Source: Reticulitermes lucifugus (taxonomy: Eukaryota; Arthropoda; Insecta; Blattodea; Rhinotermitidae). From it: 64,000 nucleotides of DNA. Shown here in pieces: positions 1 through 12,094 of this stretch. Each line of letters begins with the position of its first letter. The stretch's first letter is position 1. The DNA lies in contig JAKCWW010000071.1 in NCBI GenBank assembly GCA_026260175.1, forward strand, positions 38,683 through 102,682. Reading direction: 5' to 3'. Below the pieces are notes generated by a model, which made no database searches, had not been told where the DNA came from, and worked only from the letters and a program-made list of their open reading frames with translations. A program made the position numbers and the translations under genes.

Positions 1-65
<65 letters not shown>

Positions 66-94
66 CACCACCACCACCACCACCACCACTACCG
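1..94. repeat. (ACT)n-(ACC)n compound microsatellite
   Basis: About 18 copies of ACT pass directly into about 11 copies of ACC and then decay through ACT ACC GAC GAT. The array starts at base 1, so its true left end lies outside the window. It looks like a slippage tract in which one base change spread through half the array. Confidence 0.97.
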
Positions 95-2371
95 ACGATG
101 ATTCCCCCTCTTGTATCAATTCCTCAAAATCATCTGGTCTAAAATAAAGAATTTTCTTATTATCATGTTATCTATACACATTAATTATTTATTATTGTTA
201 ATCAGCTGTGTAGTCGCTCTCTCTCTCTCTCTCTTGCAGAAAGGCAAATAAAATTCGAGAAATATCACAATATGTACACCGATATACTGTAATGCGTCAC
301 ATATTGCTTTCATGGAGAGGAAACAGACTCTATCTGAACAATCTGACGTGTCAGTTTGACGACATTGAGCCCAACACTTGTGACGCACAGGACGCAACCA
401 TTCACCTTCTCCCTCTCTGGTCACTCTCTACGGTGAACTAAATTCTCGTAGGCCGTATTGCATTCCAGAAAATCAGTAAGGTCTGCATTGACCCTTTTTT
501 GGGTTACCCATGTCAAAGAGCAAAACAAGCCTGTACAGCAGTCAACAATTTTGGGTTCAGAGACAAGATTTTGAACACTCTGATTGGAGCGATGAAAGCA
601 GGAAGTCTAATAACTTTCTCGCATCGCCGCACGCGCATCCTCCAAACTCTCACAGTCACTAACTTCCCACAGTGCAGGAATCGGAAGATTTCAGATTACA
701 GACACTCAAAGAGGTGATCAGCGCTTTCAGTTCAAAAGATGAATAAAGGTGCGTCCGTGCTGAGTCGTTAAACTTTAGGCCTATATAGAACGCGTGAAAG
801 AAGACTACACAATTGGGGGTGGGTTCTCTTCCGCCCGCATGTTTCATTTACCGAAGAACCTGACTTCAAAGACTTGGAATACATTCAGTATAAAGGCTGT
901 ACGCTAGAATTTGAAGAAATCACTAATTAAGAAATAATTTTTTTTAAATAAATAAATTTATTTATTAATTTACGTACACAGTAAATCGAAACAACATACA
1001 CAGCTTAATGGGATACATGATTCATGTAAGTGAGTATATGTTCGTGTATTTTTAACAAATAACCAGTTTTGAGACATCTGAATCATGCAGAAGATCTCTG
1101 GAGTCTTGCTTCTACTGTACGTGACGTGAATACTGGGAATCCGAACAGTTTCTTCATTTTTAAAATACAATTGAAAACTGATAACACAAAAGGGACGTGT
1201 CAGCTCAAACAAGTGGTGAAATGCCGCTATCTCGTTAAATAACTTTAAACGTTTAACCCACAATCATTATGCGCTGAGGACATTCTGATGACATGAGAAC
1301 CTGCTAGCGCGGAAATGCGGCCACAAGAAATTTGGATCCATCTGATTAAGTCTTGTAACAGTGTTCGTACTAAAATGATGCCTGGTATTGGGGTTAGTCC
1401 AGTGCTTTACGTGCCGTAGCAATCAGGATGGCTGAGCGCAGGAGATGAAGAAAATGAGAACCAAGGACATTATCTAGGAGAGACAAACGAAAAAACAGCA
1501 GCACAGCACTTACGGCAGATTGTGGCAACAAGGGAAATTCTGATGAGAACAGTGTAACAGTGGAATAACTGCCGGATTATACTGAAAGGCATTTTAAATT
1601 AATAACCATTTGTAAATAATATGAAGACTAGTGCATCGCCATGCCTTTTATGAGCTTATGTGTTGGTATGGGTTTCTGGGCCCCAATATGAACTCTCATA
1701 AACTTGGTCGAGTTTCATGAAATAAAGTAACAGTATAAAGAAAATAAGAGGAGGAAAAGAGAAATAAACAAACACAGAAAATGTGTAACATTCGAAACAT
1801 CGGTGGACATGGAACACTCGTATCCCAAGGGATGGAGGGTTCTCCTGGATTCTCAGATTCCCGCGCGGTGGGGTAGTTTGAGGGGTATCGTAGGAATTGG
1901 TTGTAATCCACACCACTTATAGGTCAAAAGCCTAGCCGTGCAGTAGATGTGGAAGTGATTTACTGGACGCTCTAATTCGATGTGCACGCGACGACTGTCA
2001 CGCCGGTGATGATCTATGTGGTCCGTAGACGATGGCGATTAAGACGAGCGAGATGGTGAAGTCAGACACCAGCAGCAATTACCCTTATAGAATTATTGTA
2101 CTATTCAACTGAATTACAGCTTACATGTGAAATACAGCAGTGACATCATGCTCGCTCTTACTACGCGATGGGAGACATCATGGCGTCGTGAGGTGGCCCA
2201 TACACAGCATCAACCTTTGTACTGACAGAGAGCCAACACAGACCCTTATACTGTCGAACTTCGAACACGGACCCTTGTACTATCAATGCCTGCGGTTCCA
2301 AAGGCCTCAAGTAAACTTAATGTACACTTTCTATCGCAATTATTTCAAAATATAAACAGAGAAATTATTTC
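95..2371. other. Unassigned AT-rich DNA
   Basis: No gene or transposon recognised. A (TC)n run sits at about 215-234, and a run built from AAATAAAT/ATTTATTT lies at about 945-970. The longest frame (1656-1916, minus, 86 codons) has no recognisable motif and overlaps another minus frame in a different phase, as expected for non-coding DNA. Confidence 0.6.
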
Positions 2372-2591
2372 ATGAGATCTGCGGTTTTATGGGATATTAC
2401 GCAGCGTGGAGTGGTAATCCTTTACCGATGTTTCGGGGCAACCTATCGGTCCCATCTTCAAGGGTCAAGAAGTCCAAGAAGAAAATAAATCCGGTAAAAT
2501 AAAACGCAGTTTATAAAGAGAAAGGCGTGGGCTGCGTCATACGCCAGAAGAGCGCAGATCTCAACATCGCGGCGGAAGCCTGAAATCAGTG
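2372..2591. repeat. Palindromic element, family P2 (degenerate copy)
   Basis: The left end (GAGATCTGCGG, then ACGCAGCG, then TTTACCGATGTTTCGGGG) and the right end (AGAGCGCAGATCTCAACATC) are inverted relatives of the two ends of the element at 4463-4656. The right end is the more complete and continues into CGGCGGAAGCCTGA, whose reverse complement also flanks the 4463 copy on its left. On the minus strand the left arm carries a hammerhead-like core: TTGAAGA at 2461-2455 and GAAAC at 2434-2430, with the invariant C changed to T. Internal sequence at 2470-2530 is unlike the other copy. Probably a decayed non-autonomous element; a Penelope-type origin is inference. Confidence 0.7.
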
Positions 2592-3156
2592 AAATTATTT
2601 CACGGTTACAAAGTATTACGCCTTCTGCTACTACGAGTAATTATATGTAGTTAATAAGTTTAATAAAATTGCCATAATTAAATGATAGACACACATACAT
2701 ACGAGAACATTTTTACTTCTTATGCTGTCATTAATAACAAGTGAGCAAGAACAAGATCATTATATGCCCACCTATAAATCAGGTATTTGATACCGACTTG
2801 GATCCTTATAAAAAAGCTGAACGTAAGAGCATGAACTTGCCCAGCTGTGGACTCACGGGACCTCTCAGACCCATGGCTCATCATTTTACTAATAAAGCAC
2901 AGACACAGCCAGCAGGTAGAGCTACATTCCGGTACATAAAATCAGCCTCTTCCACTAACTCAGCCACAGGAATTATTTAACCCGTGTTGATCTTTGCAAG
3001 AGAGGTGATACATTATACCTCCTTGTGTCCTTCATGTCAAATGGGAATTCCCGTGTAAAATTTAACAGCAGAGATATGGTGCATTTGAGTATCTTGATAA
3101 ATTATGTCCACATACAGTGTTGCGTATGTGATAGACTGATTGAATAAATACTGAAT
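2592..3156. other. Unassigned DNA
   Basis: One 79-codon plus frame (2741-2980) without known motifs; no repeat recognised. Confidence 0.5.
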
Positions 3157-3228
3157 TTCAATACATATATTGTACTTATATAACCAACATTTATTGCACA
3201 AAAGTATAACTAAATGAACTTATCACAT

Positions 3229-3267
3229 AACCCTACATATGTTTCGGTCCAAATGGGCCATCATCAG
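3229..3267 (-). ncRNA. Hammerhead ribozyme-like motif (left arm)
   Basis: Mirror copy of the right-arm motif on the opposite strand, with identical core and identical stem I pairing. A transcript through the whole palindrome would carry one sense and one antisense unit that can pair along 108 bp, which should compete with ribozyme folding. Confidence 0.65.
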
Positions 3268-3337
3268 GGGTTGCTGGTTTTTAAGCTTTCACTTGTGCAC
3301 TTCCTTTGGTATTGTTAAAACATGTGACCAGCAACCC

Positions 3338-3376
3338 CTGATGATGGCCCATTTGGACCGAAACATATGTAGGGTT
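3338..3376 (+). ncRNA. Hammerhead ribozyme-like motif (right arm)
   Basis: All the conserved core bases expected 5' and 3' of stem II are present (CTGATGA, GAAAC). Stem III is a loopless 4-bp self-complementary ACATATGT, so a single molecule cannot close it but two molecules can, as in the dimer-acting minimal hammerheads. Stem I is 5 bp (AACCC/GGGTT; the 5' strand lies just upstream at 3333-3337). One extra T (3345) lies between the core and stem II. Predicted cut after A3371. Activity untested. Confidence 0.65.
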
Positions 3377-3434
3377 AAGTGATAAGTTCATTTAGTTATA
3401 CTTTTGTGCAATAAATGTTGGTTATATAAGTACA

Positions 3435-4462
3435 AGATTATCATAATGGTGCACGGTATATACAATGTCAAGTTCAATACATATGTCCAATTCGACAAAT
3501 TAGAGACCAAAACCTATAAACTAATGGGAAATATTTCGCAGATAATTTGGTAAAACTTGCCATGGTGTGTACAAGTGCATTTTAAATTATATGAAGGGAA
3601 ACCAGGTTTCCTCATTTGATACATTTTCACGAGGGGGAGGTGATAAACTTCCTTAGCGCCTCGCGATGGCAAATGGGTTTTATTTTCATTTGTCTTGATC
3701 TAGGCGAATTTCGGTTTATTACACCAGAACAAAACAAATCCTACTAAATCTGATCAGATGTAGTACTTTTAATCTCAAAACACACTAGCATTGCTTCCTA
3801 AACTTTGATACCAATTTTAGAATCATAATATAAAAAATATGTTTTCCAACAGGCACAAATATGGGACAAAAATACACAGGCCGTACACAAAATCCTTATT
3901 TATAACACGCTATAAGGGGAGAGTAAATCGAGTTTTACTGTGTTTATAACGCGATACCTATGTACACGCTTTTGAAAGTTGTCAGAATATATCACATTAA
4001 TCATTTAAGAGACATTAACAAGTCAGGATACAGAATTTTACATCGAATATTTGGGAGATAAAAAGGAGGGTAACTGCATGAGGGATGCTGTGGTTGTGTG
4101 AGCTGTTGACCTGTGGAGCAGTGATGCAGAGTGACAAGACCCTTTGTGCGATGAATGAGAGAGGCAAAGCACAGGCACCGTAGTGGAACTTATTGGAGAG
4201 AGGTGATTTGTAGCACATTAAAGCAAAATTTTCTATAATTTCATAAGCCACTGCAAAATTAAAAGACGTGCTCGAATGGAATAAACATACTGTTTAAGCA
4301 TTCTGTTTAAGCATTCTGTTTGTTCCTTGCACGACTCAATGACTCGTTATGAAATCCGAAGTTTGTTAAGGGTAGATTTTCATTTGACACAGCATTATTC
4401 GTGTATTAAAATACAGAATTAAATAAATGACACTGATATCAGGCTTCCGCCACGATGTTGAT
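3435..4462. other. Unassigned DNA with short tandem repeat
   Basis: A 13-bp unit (CTGTTTAAGCATT) is repeated about 2.4 times at 4290-4321. A 12-bp sequence at 3473-3484 (TTCAATACATAT) matches one just left of the palindrome at 3157-3168. No coding signal recognised. Confidence 0.6.
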
Positions 4463-4656
4463 GAGATCTGCGCTCTTCTGGAATATTATGCGGCGTCGTG
4501 TGGTAATTGTTTACCGACGTTTCGGGACAACGATCGGTCACATTTTCACGGGTCTTGGACTCTTGACCCGTGAAGATGGGACCGATACGTTGTCCCGAAA
4601 CGTCGGTAAACAATTACCACACGACGCCGCGTAATATCCAACAAGAGCGCAGATCT
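4463..4656. repeat. Palindromic element, family P2
   Basis: Inverted arms begin and end with AGATCTGCGCTCTT / AAGAGCGCAGATCT and continue through GCGTCGTGTGGTAATTGTTT, ACCGACGTTTCGGGAC and TTCACGGGTC, with a very short centre at about 4550. The right arm on the plus strand contains GTGAAGA (4570-4576), perfect stem II GGGAC/GTCCC (4578-4582 and 4592-4596) and GAAACGTC (4597-4604). This is a hammerhead-like layout with a 2-bp stem III, but the invariant C is G here. Related copies lie at 2372-2591 and, more distantly, 23598-23705. Confidence 0.85.
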
Positions 4657-6056
4657 GATAAGGGACGTTTCGGCTTGTTTTATTCAAAATAATAAAAATA
4701 AAAAATGTTAATGACAGTGTTCAAAAAAGCCGACCACCGGATCCGATCCCGAGAGAGAATACAGCCCACACCTTCACATGCAATCTGTTTTAATGTCCAC
4801 TTCAATATTATCGTCCCATACATACACTGCCAGAATTCCAAGTTTTTCCTTCCTGTCGGGGTCGTTGACGTAAATTACGGTTTCATTTGCTATCATATGT
4901 AGCAAAAAATATTAAAATCTGCTTCTACTTAATTATATCGGATAATGCTAATTATAGCTGGTATTTAAGGCGTAGAAAATGCCAAAGAATTACTTACAAG
5001 AGACTCTATATTCTCGTTACGGATTCCGCTGGTGCAAAGTTTGATCAACTCTTTCTTTCAACTAAACTTTCCAGCGAAGATAAATCCACGACCCACGCGA
5101 TGAGCGCGATACATATGTTTATAAATACAACATTAATTGCATATGTGTCAAAAGTGTATTTCTCCTGTTCCTGTATTACTTTCAAGGATTCTACTTCACG
5201 CCCATGTCGATGTGTCAGTTATTCCATGTGCAATTACATTAGCAATAACAAAAGAGTTACTCCGGTTATTTCCGATAAAAGGTAATCAATTTTAGTACGA
5301 TTATATAACCGTAATAAATTCTAATACGAGTGCATATTTCATTATTCATTAACATACTCAGCAGTAAGGCCCATGTGATCAACATTGGTTTTCCCAAAAT
5401 GCTGCTACCGGAAACAACTGATGCAGAAGTGATGAAATGTCAGAAGATCACAGCCTACACATAACACGTAGATCTCAGTCCATAGTCGTATTCGGTGACA
5501 TGTTAGATGCGAAGTAACAACTTCTTAAAAGTATTAGTTTGCGACTTACTACAATTTTTGACACCGTATACTGCTGTGAATTGTGGCATTTCACTATGAA
5601 TTTTGTTACATTTAAACGCCGTACAACACTCAGAAATCAACGCTGACAAGACCTTCTTCTTATCAGATTAGCAAGTGGCCTGCCCAATTTCAAGAGTCTT
5701 AAGCCTAAAACCCTAACACATAAAGCACCTGCCTCTACAAACAAATTATGTGAATAAGACGAAGAATGCAAGCCACATGCACGTTATTAACGGCAAACCA
5801 GCACTCTTAATGCAAATTAAGCATGGTTTTAATTAATGTCATTTTTAGAGAAAACAATTACATTACTGATTTCTAAACTTACTAACGGAAAATTAGAATA
5901 GCGAACCTAATTAAATATTATTTTGTGTATTTTTAAAAACAATATCCGTGTATGTACAACTAAAAATACGCTATGAATATGCGCTTTTTAAATACTTATC
6001 ATTACGGAATACACGCCAAGTTGTATCATTTAAACGTACGAAAGCTATTATATGGA
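4657..6056. other. Unassigned DNA containing the longest open frame
   Basis: The 132-codon frame at 4887-5285 (plus) is the longest in the window. Its translation is rich in Ser, Cys, Tyr and Lys, has no domain I know, and no neighbouring frame continues it. I treat it as chance. Confidence 0.6.
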
Positions 6057-6212
6057 ACTCCGACGTTCAGAAAATATGACCATTCCCGATAAGTGTTTTG
6101 TGATTACATGTGGATACCGAATACATGTATATTTGTCTCGTTTCACCGTACATCGTTCATCACATCAGACTCCGACGTTCAGTAAATTTGGCCACCCCTG
6201 GTACATATTTTG
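6057..6212 (+). repeat. Two direct copies of a ~44-bp unit, period 112 bp
   Basis: ACTCCGACGTTCAG followed by a partly matching stretch ending in TTTTG occurs at 6057-6100 and again at 6169-6212. The DNA between them shows no further repetition. It may be the remnant of a tandem array or of subterminal transposon repeats. Confidence 0.55.
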
Positions 6213-9200
6213 TATGGTTGGACGGAAGAATTTTTGTTTTAATTATAAAAGATTAAGAAGAGAGCGGTCGTGGTTTAATTACTTTTCGGATACCGAGTGC
6301 CTGTCTGTGGGTTAAATCTCAGCGTGGACAAGCCACATCCATACCCAGACTGGAATATATGGCCTTTAAATTTGAAGCAGGAGCTTTGAAAACTCGACCG
6401 TGACTTTGGGTCGTGAAGCATTTGGTAACGCTTTATAGAACTGAGGTAACTGAGAGTGAAGTAGACTGATGAAGTAATTGGGTCATAGGGATGTGACAGA
6501 TTTGAACACAACGTAGTTCACTAGTCACTAGAAACTGATTTACTGATCGATCGAAATTTAATTACGACTTTCTAATAATTTTTTTCACATACCAACGAAA
6601 GAAATGACACAAACACGCGAGGTGAGTTAGGACTGGAAAGGTGAAGGTTGTACCGAATTAAATTTAATATCCCGGCATTCACTTGCATCCAATAAGGAAA
6701 GCTCAGAATAGCGTCACACAAGACAGTCTGTAGACTCGATAAAGTGGCGACAATTTGTTTCCCGAAGCCGCATTGTGTGACCTGGTGTTAACTGGAAGTC
6801 ACCTGATGGAAGATGTGTGCTGTGGTTGAACACCGAATTATTGTCCACGATCAATGACTAGATAAGCACAAAGACATCACCATAGACGACAAACAATATG
6901 TCGATGTAGTGACTTTTTGTGACGTCGGCCGTACTTGAATGCAACTTACGATCCATTTGTTTCCTGATCAATGTAAATATAACGTACAGTGGTGAAATCT
7001 TTTGTAAAACGCCTACACATTTCAAATAAGGCATAGATGATAAACGTGCATCAAATCAAGTTTTCAGGTAACTCTAAGAACAGTAATGCTGCATGAGAAG
7101 CTGATAATATATCATCTGATCAAAACAGGAAGCTACGTTACCATGTTCACAGGAGCACAGGAAGAGATGGTATCAAGAACCAGTCCAAACCCTCCAACAC
7201 ACTATTTCTTTTTTAGCAGCTTGAGTGAGGTATTTTTTCAGCTACTTCTAGATCTATAAATGTTACACTCATTACTCATCTCGTTATATGAGCCACACGT
7301 CCCGCGTATTTCATCCTCTTTTTTTTCACGATGCCATGAACTTGGATGAGGATTACAAGTTATGAAATACCTCAGAATGCAATTAACAAAATATTGTTGC
7401 CGCCTACAAACTTGAAATTGATGGAAAACTGAAAGAGGGTGTGATTTAACCAGAACAAGCGGCTTACTGTGACAACAGCATAGCTTGTGTAGCTCCGTTT
7501 TGCACAAAGAGTCGAGTCGTAAGTGGTTGGGATGACTGAAGAACCTTGCTGAATGGGGGTGGAGTGTGGTTCAGAGGATGAAGAAAGGCAGAAAAAATTA
7601 ATTGCATGGGCAACTAAGAAAGACCCGCGAAATTAGGGTCGAAACGTCTTAATGAAATTACGTGAAGTTAAAGGAGAAGAGATGAGAGCTGAGCCAAAGG
7701 AAGAGTCATGTTCAGAGAGAACCGTATAATTTTAGTCCTCCCTGTTATTGCTGCTCTTGGAACCTTGGGTTTGAATCAAGATGACAAAAGAAATTACGAT
7801 TAACTGTACAAAGCAAAGTAACACTTGATCAAGAAGAATATCTACTTTTGTCTCTAAATCCGGTACAAGGCCACTGCTGAATGCCCTCCAGAGAGGGTAA
7901 ATCTCGGTATTAAAAGCAAGAATTCTAAACACAACTCATAATTCGATTCTGCAGTAAGAACGTTACTGCTAAAACTGTTTTTTTTCATTTAATATTTAGA
8001 TAGTACAAATTTATAACCCAACGTTCGTACGAAACACAGTTTAAAATTTAAGTGCCAAACCGATGATCAGATAAACGCATAACTTCACCTCATTCAAATA
8101 AACGTTTTCTTTTAATTTCTTGCTTGCAATTGCAAAATGCTTCATACAGTTATTTTACCAGATATTACCAAAGAGAACAATTTTACCTCCTTAGACTCCT
8201 CCTAATCTTAGTTTTATTCCCATTCTTGTTAGAAAAATTACTGCTCTAAAAATAATTTTACGCCGAAGTAATAAATACTTTTACAGCTTAAATAGGTTCC
8301 TCATGTGTAAGTGCTTCAAATTTAATAGTACCGCGGGTTTTGCTTCATGGGTCCGGTGAGTTGAGTAATTTTGGCGATGGAGTCCATAGAACTTGTGAGA
8401 CTTCGGAAACCCAAGGCATAAAATATTCCCTAACCTATGGGTTTTTCCTATCATCCGTCTTTTCTAAAAGTGCTCCCCAATTCATCTTCCTTTCTTCCAT
8501 AATGATAATGTTATTTGCTAAATAGTACACGTTTTGAGGCTCAACATCGTGTCGTCTTATTCAAAAGATTTTAAAGTATATTCCTTGTAATTCCAATAAT
8601 TTACCTCAGCACTCTATTCTCAAGCACTTTCAATCTGTATCAATCCTATGAGATTAAAGATCACGTGACTATAGCAAGAACAACCGAAACGGTGACTATG
8701 GGAATGATAAGAAGACGAGATGGTGACAAAGGGAGTTTCAAATATTGAAATTTGGATCTACAATCTCTAGCCCCCTTCACTCCCACTACTTTAATGAGCT
8801 TCCACTGTTGCTAACAATTCAACAACCAGTTTGAATGTGCTGCCTGTTTGGTTGTGCTAGCAACTGGCGCGAAGCAATTAAGGTAAAGAGCGCATAAGAA
8901 AGCGTGTTTATTGCTCCACTCTGGCATATTGCTTCCTGTAATGTCGTACAAGCTTAGATTTGCATCTTGCCAGGTTGTAAGGCTTCGCGCATAACACAGT
9001 GATATTGCTTACAGGATTACGAAGTGGCCACATTGCACGCAGACAGAGCAAATGTACTTAGCTTATTTCGCTGCATTTAACTGCATTCTAAAATAAACAG
9101 GACATTGCAAATTTGGGTTATGTGCAGAAACAAAAACAAATAAAAAAGGAAGAAAGAAAGAAAGAGGAAATGAATAAAAAAGGAACAACGTTACCAATGG

Positions 9201-9654
9201 TCCACGTGTTACGACTTGATGTAAAGCTGTGTGCGCTAGGAGCCGAATGAAGGAAATAAAGACGTAATATAGGAAAGGAGAAGATAAAGGGAAAAGACGC
9301 AATAAAAGGAAAGCTTAATAATTCACCTGTATCGAATGTCAAATCCAAGAAGTTTTAATACAGATTGCCAGTGAGCGCTCACTGATGCAGTAGGCCTACA
9401 AAATGGCATTAACACTTTACTGGAAGTTTTCACGTTCTGTGTGGATAAAATCTGAAATTACTACAATGTGATAGTCTTCAAATTTATTTGTTTGACTTTA
9501 AAGACTTCTCTTCCTAAAAGTTAATTTATTTGATACAAAACATTAAACATCAGGCACCCATAGATGGACATTATGCTCCATACCACAAAATAAGTCACGA
9601 AACAAGAAATTTGAAGTTTTCACAGCGGTATTGTTGATGGTTCACATCTCCTGA
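6213..9654. other. Unassigned DNA
   Basis: No gene or clear transposon. A purine-rich plus-strand tract (A/G runs such as GGAAGAAAGAAAGAAAG) lies at about 9128-9185. A 5-bp hairpin GACCC/GGGTC followed by GAAACGTC at 7622-7648 recalls the hammerhead-like modules elsewhere but lacks an intact CTGANGA. Confidence 0.55.
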
Positions 9655-9845
9655 GGCGTGACGCCATGTTAGTTGTCGAACAGCTTCCGAACGTCCGCAA
9701 AAGCTTGCTGTCTCCATCTTCAAACTATCTAAAGTCTTCTTTCGGGATACGACACCATGTCAACTGTTAAACATACACCGACGTTCCGTACACCAACGTC
9801 GGCAGCTACCCACTCGATATAGCGTCACATCCCAGGCAACTAGAA
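9655..9845. repeat. Degenerate palindromic element, possible family P2 relative
   Basis: Contains GACGCCATGTTAGTTGTCGA and GACACCATGTCAACTGTTAA, plus two oppositely oriented CCGACGTT/CAACGTCGG blocks, similar to the 23598-23705 element. On the minus strand TTTGAAGATGG occurs near 9720-9710. Weak and highly diverged. Confidence 0.35.
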
Positions 9846-10089
9846 ACATCAGTCTGCGACATGCACGTGCAGAGCAACAATTTGTCTACATTCACTCCCC
9901 TACTTTAATCATTTCGAAACGGTTTAGTAGATATAAAATATGTTTTATTGTCCCCACCTCCTCTGTGCAAAAAAAAACTGAACTACACATTTGACCATTT
10001 CCGGAAGAGTTACGCTGAAAATATTCGCAGAAACACATGTAATTCTTCATGTGAAGTACTCCTTAATGCTGTTCCAAACTAGGCCATTT

Positions 10090-10245
10090 CCTGAGAGGTT
10101 TACGGTGGACGAAGTGCTATTTGGACAGGCTTTCCTCCAAGTGCTTCAGTTTCCCGTCAGTAACATTCCACTAATGCCCCATATTTCAAATTTATTCACC
10201 TACTCTCGACACTAAATAATCAGCAACTGGCAACGTCGTTTCATA
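10090..10245 (+). mobile_element. SINE family D, 3' part
   Basis: GGTGGAC-AAGT, then CCCGTCAGTAACATTCCACT, AATGCCCCATA, then a CTCTCGACACTAAATAATC-type 3' end, matches the fuller copy at 38190-38445 in the same order. The tRNA-like head is not recognisable here, so this copy is 5' truncated or badly decayed. No coding capacity. Confidence 0.65.
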
Positions 10246-12090
10246 AAATACTTCCCTCTCTCTTCTATTTTTATATTTCAACCAAATTCGGCATGGGTCG
10301 ACACAACTTATTAATACTAACCGTTGTAAGATTTGACTAAAATACTTGTCTTTGTTTACTGCGGTTAGTGAGACGGACATGGAAAACTAACAGGCACATT
10401 TTTGTAACTTTCTTTGAAAACTCGCCAAAAAGTGATGTGCTCCGGACTACATAAGCAGCTTGTGCTCATTTCTGAAGGAAGTATGAACTAAGAACAATGG
10501 CACTGGATTCTGCACTTCGTTGTCAGCTATGTAAATAATTCAGGTATGGGGACTAAATTCCCTTACGCATAACGAAACGCGTACCGTGCCTAATTTCCAG
10601 CAGTTCTGTTTAGCACGTTGTGTCTCGTAATATGAAAATCACGATGCCAGTTTCCGACTAGGCTTGTTTCAATAGGTGCTGAATACCGCCCGCAGTTCCT
10701 GAAATCTCCTACACCGACACAGTCTGGTGGCGCCATTTACATGCATGCAAAGTACTTTGTATGTCATTTACAAGAGCCCCAAGGTTTAGCTCTAATTCCA
10801 TATGAAAGTCTGTGGCATCAGGGGCGATTTGGTGTAAGAGCTGTTTTTGAGGTTACGTCTACAATAAACGTAATGCTACAGTGAAATGAGACCACAATCA
10901 TCGAATTTTGGGAATAAGATGGAAAGTACAGTGGTAAAAAGCGCTGCACTAAATTTATTCCTGTGTTAAAGTCGGGAAGTTAAATACGTAATTCACGACA
11001 GACTCCAGAACATGGCAAATATTAAAGAATCTTCTCCATTTGGAGAGTTAGTGTGAAAAAACAGTAATATTTTTCAATACGTTTGATGTCTGTAACATTT
11101 CCAAAGTGAAAAGATTTACGTAGACAGAACGTAAATTAAGACAACCATATGGAGCAATAATTCTATATTAAACGATTCGTAAGGTATTATATTTATATCA
11201 TCCTTCAGTTCTGGGCATGTGGGTAGACGGCGAAGGCAGCAGGCTAGCACGTGACACAACAAGTCAAATGTATACTTAAGCACTCAGTTTTAGTAACTAG
11301 TTTGCAATTATGTAATTTAAAACATCCTATAAATAGACTCGGTCGTCGAATATATTTGATTACATATTGCGCCTAAAAGGAAAACAACAATGAAAAGCAG
11401 AGATAGGAGCAGCTGGTAAACAATGGACAGGCTAAAGGCTGCGTGGAGAAGCGTCAGCAGATATCAGATATGGGACGCAGGAGTGACGTCCAGACATCGG
11501 TAGGCACAAAGAAAACAGGTTCTGACGAATCTTAACTTATTCTGGAGAGACTCCAGTGACAATTTCCCTTCTATGTATGCGAAAACTTCGGTTTATACAA
11601 AAAACGCGTGAAAATGTCAGTGCATGATTTGTGTTGTGCGTGCGTGTTTGCGTATGCGTAAATTGGAATCGTTGGAGTGCAATGTGTGTATGTAGTGTAT
11701 GTGGAGAAAGAAGGTAAGTGGAATGTGTGTTTAAGTGGAAATAAAGAGCGTGTAAAGAAGTGAAGTGTGCCTGTGCATGAGTTAGCAACATAATGACCAA
11801 CTGTTGTGTTGTACAACAGCGCACTTTCAGCTGCATATGTTATAAGGGTCGAATGTCAGGCTTACTGAAATGATAGATTACAAACGGTGTGGAAAAGATC
11901 AGACACGGCCCGCTTTGATAATCTAATTCTATAATTCTCCGGGAAATTCTGAATACCACGAAAATTACTAGGATAATTGGCTTCTGTGTGGAGATTTGAA
12001 ACCGGAACTTCTAAAAAAAAAACAAGACGTGTTACCTGTGCAACGGAACCTTCTATAAGACGGAGAGTGTAGTGAATGAGCCATTGAAGA
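10246..12090. other. Unassigned DNA with GT-rich tract
   Basis: From about 11630 to 11790 the plus strand is rich in GTGTG/GCGTG units and purines, looking like a decayed (GT)n microsatellite. The overlapping minus frames of 99 and 81 codons in this tract are low-complexity His/Thr products and are not genes. Confidence 0.55.
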
Positions 12091-12094
12091 GTGT

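Larger units (their letters stand above)
3171..3434. repeat. Near-perfect palindrome carrying two hammerhead-like ribozymes (family P1)
   Basis: Two 108-bp arms (3171-3278 and 3327-3434) are reverse complements with one mismatch and a 48-bp spacer. Each arm holds a hammerhead-type module reading outward. On the plus strand: stem I AACCC (3333-3337), core CTGATGA (3338-3344), stem II region, GAAAC (3360-3364), self-complementary ACATATGT (3363-3370), cleavage-position A (3371), and stem I partner GGGTT (3372-3376). The minus-strand copy has its core at 3267-3261 and GAAAC at 3245-3241, with the same stem I pairing (3268-3272 with 3229-3233). Stem II (GGCCC/GGACC) has one C-A mismatch. No protein is encoded. 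The low divergence between arms suggests a recent insertion or gene conversion. Association of such minimal hammerheads with Penelope-like elements is established knowledge; assigning this copy to them is inference. Confidence 0.9.

Noticed and set aside
4887-5285. 132-codon open frame, longest in the window
   Set aside because: No domain, signal peptide or homologous feel; length is within what chance gives for this much AT-rich DNA read in six frames.
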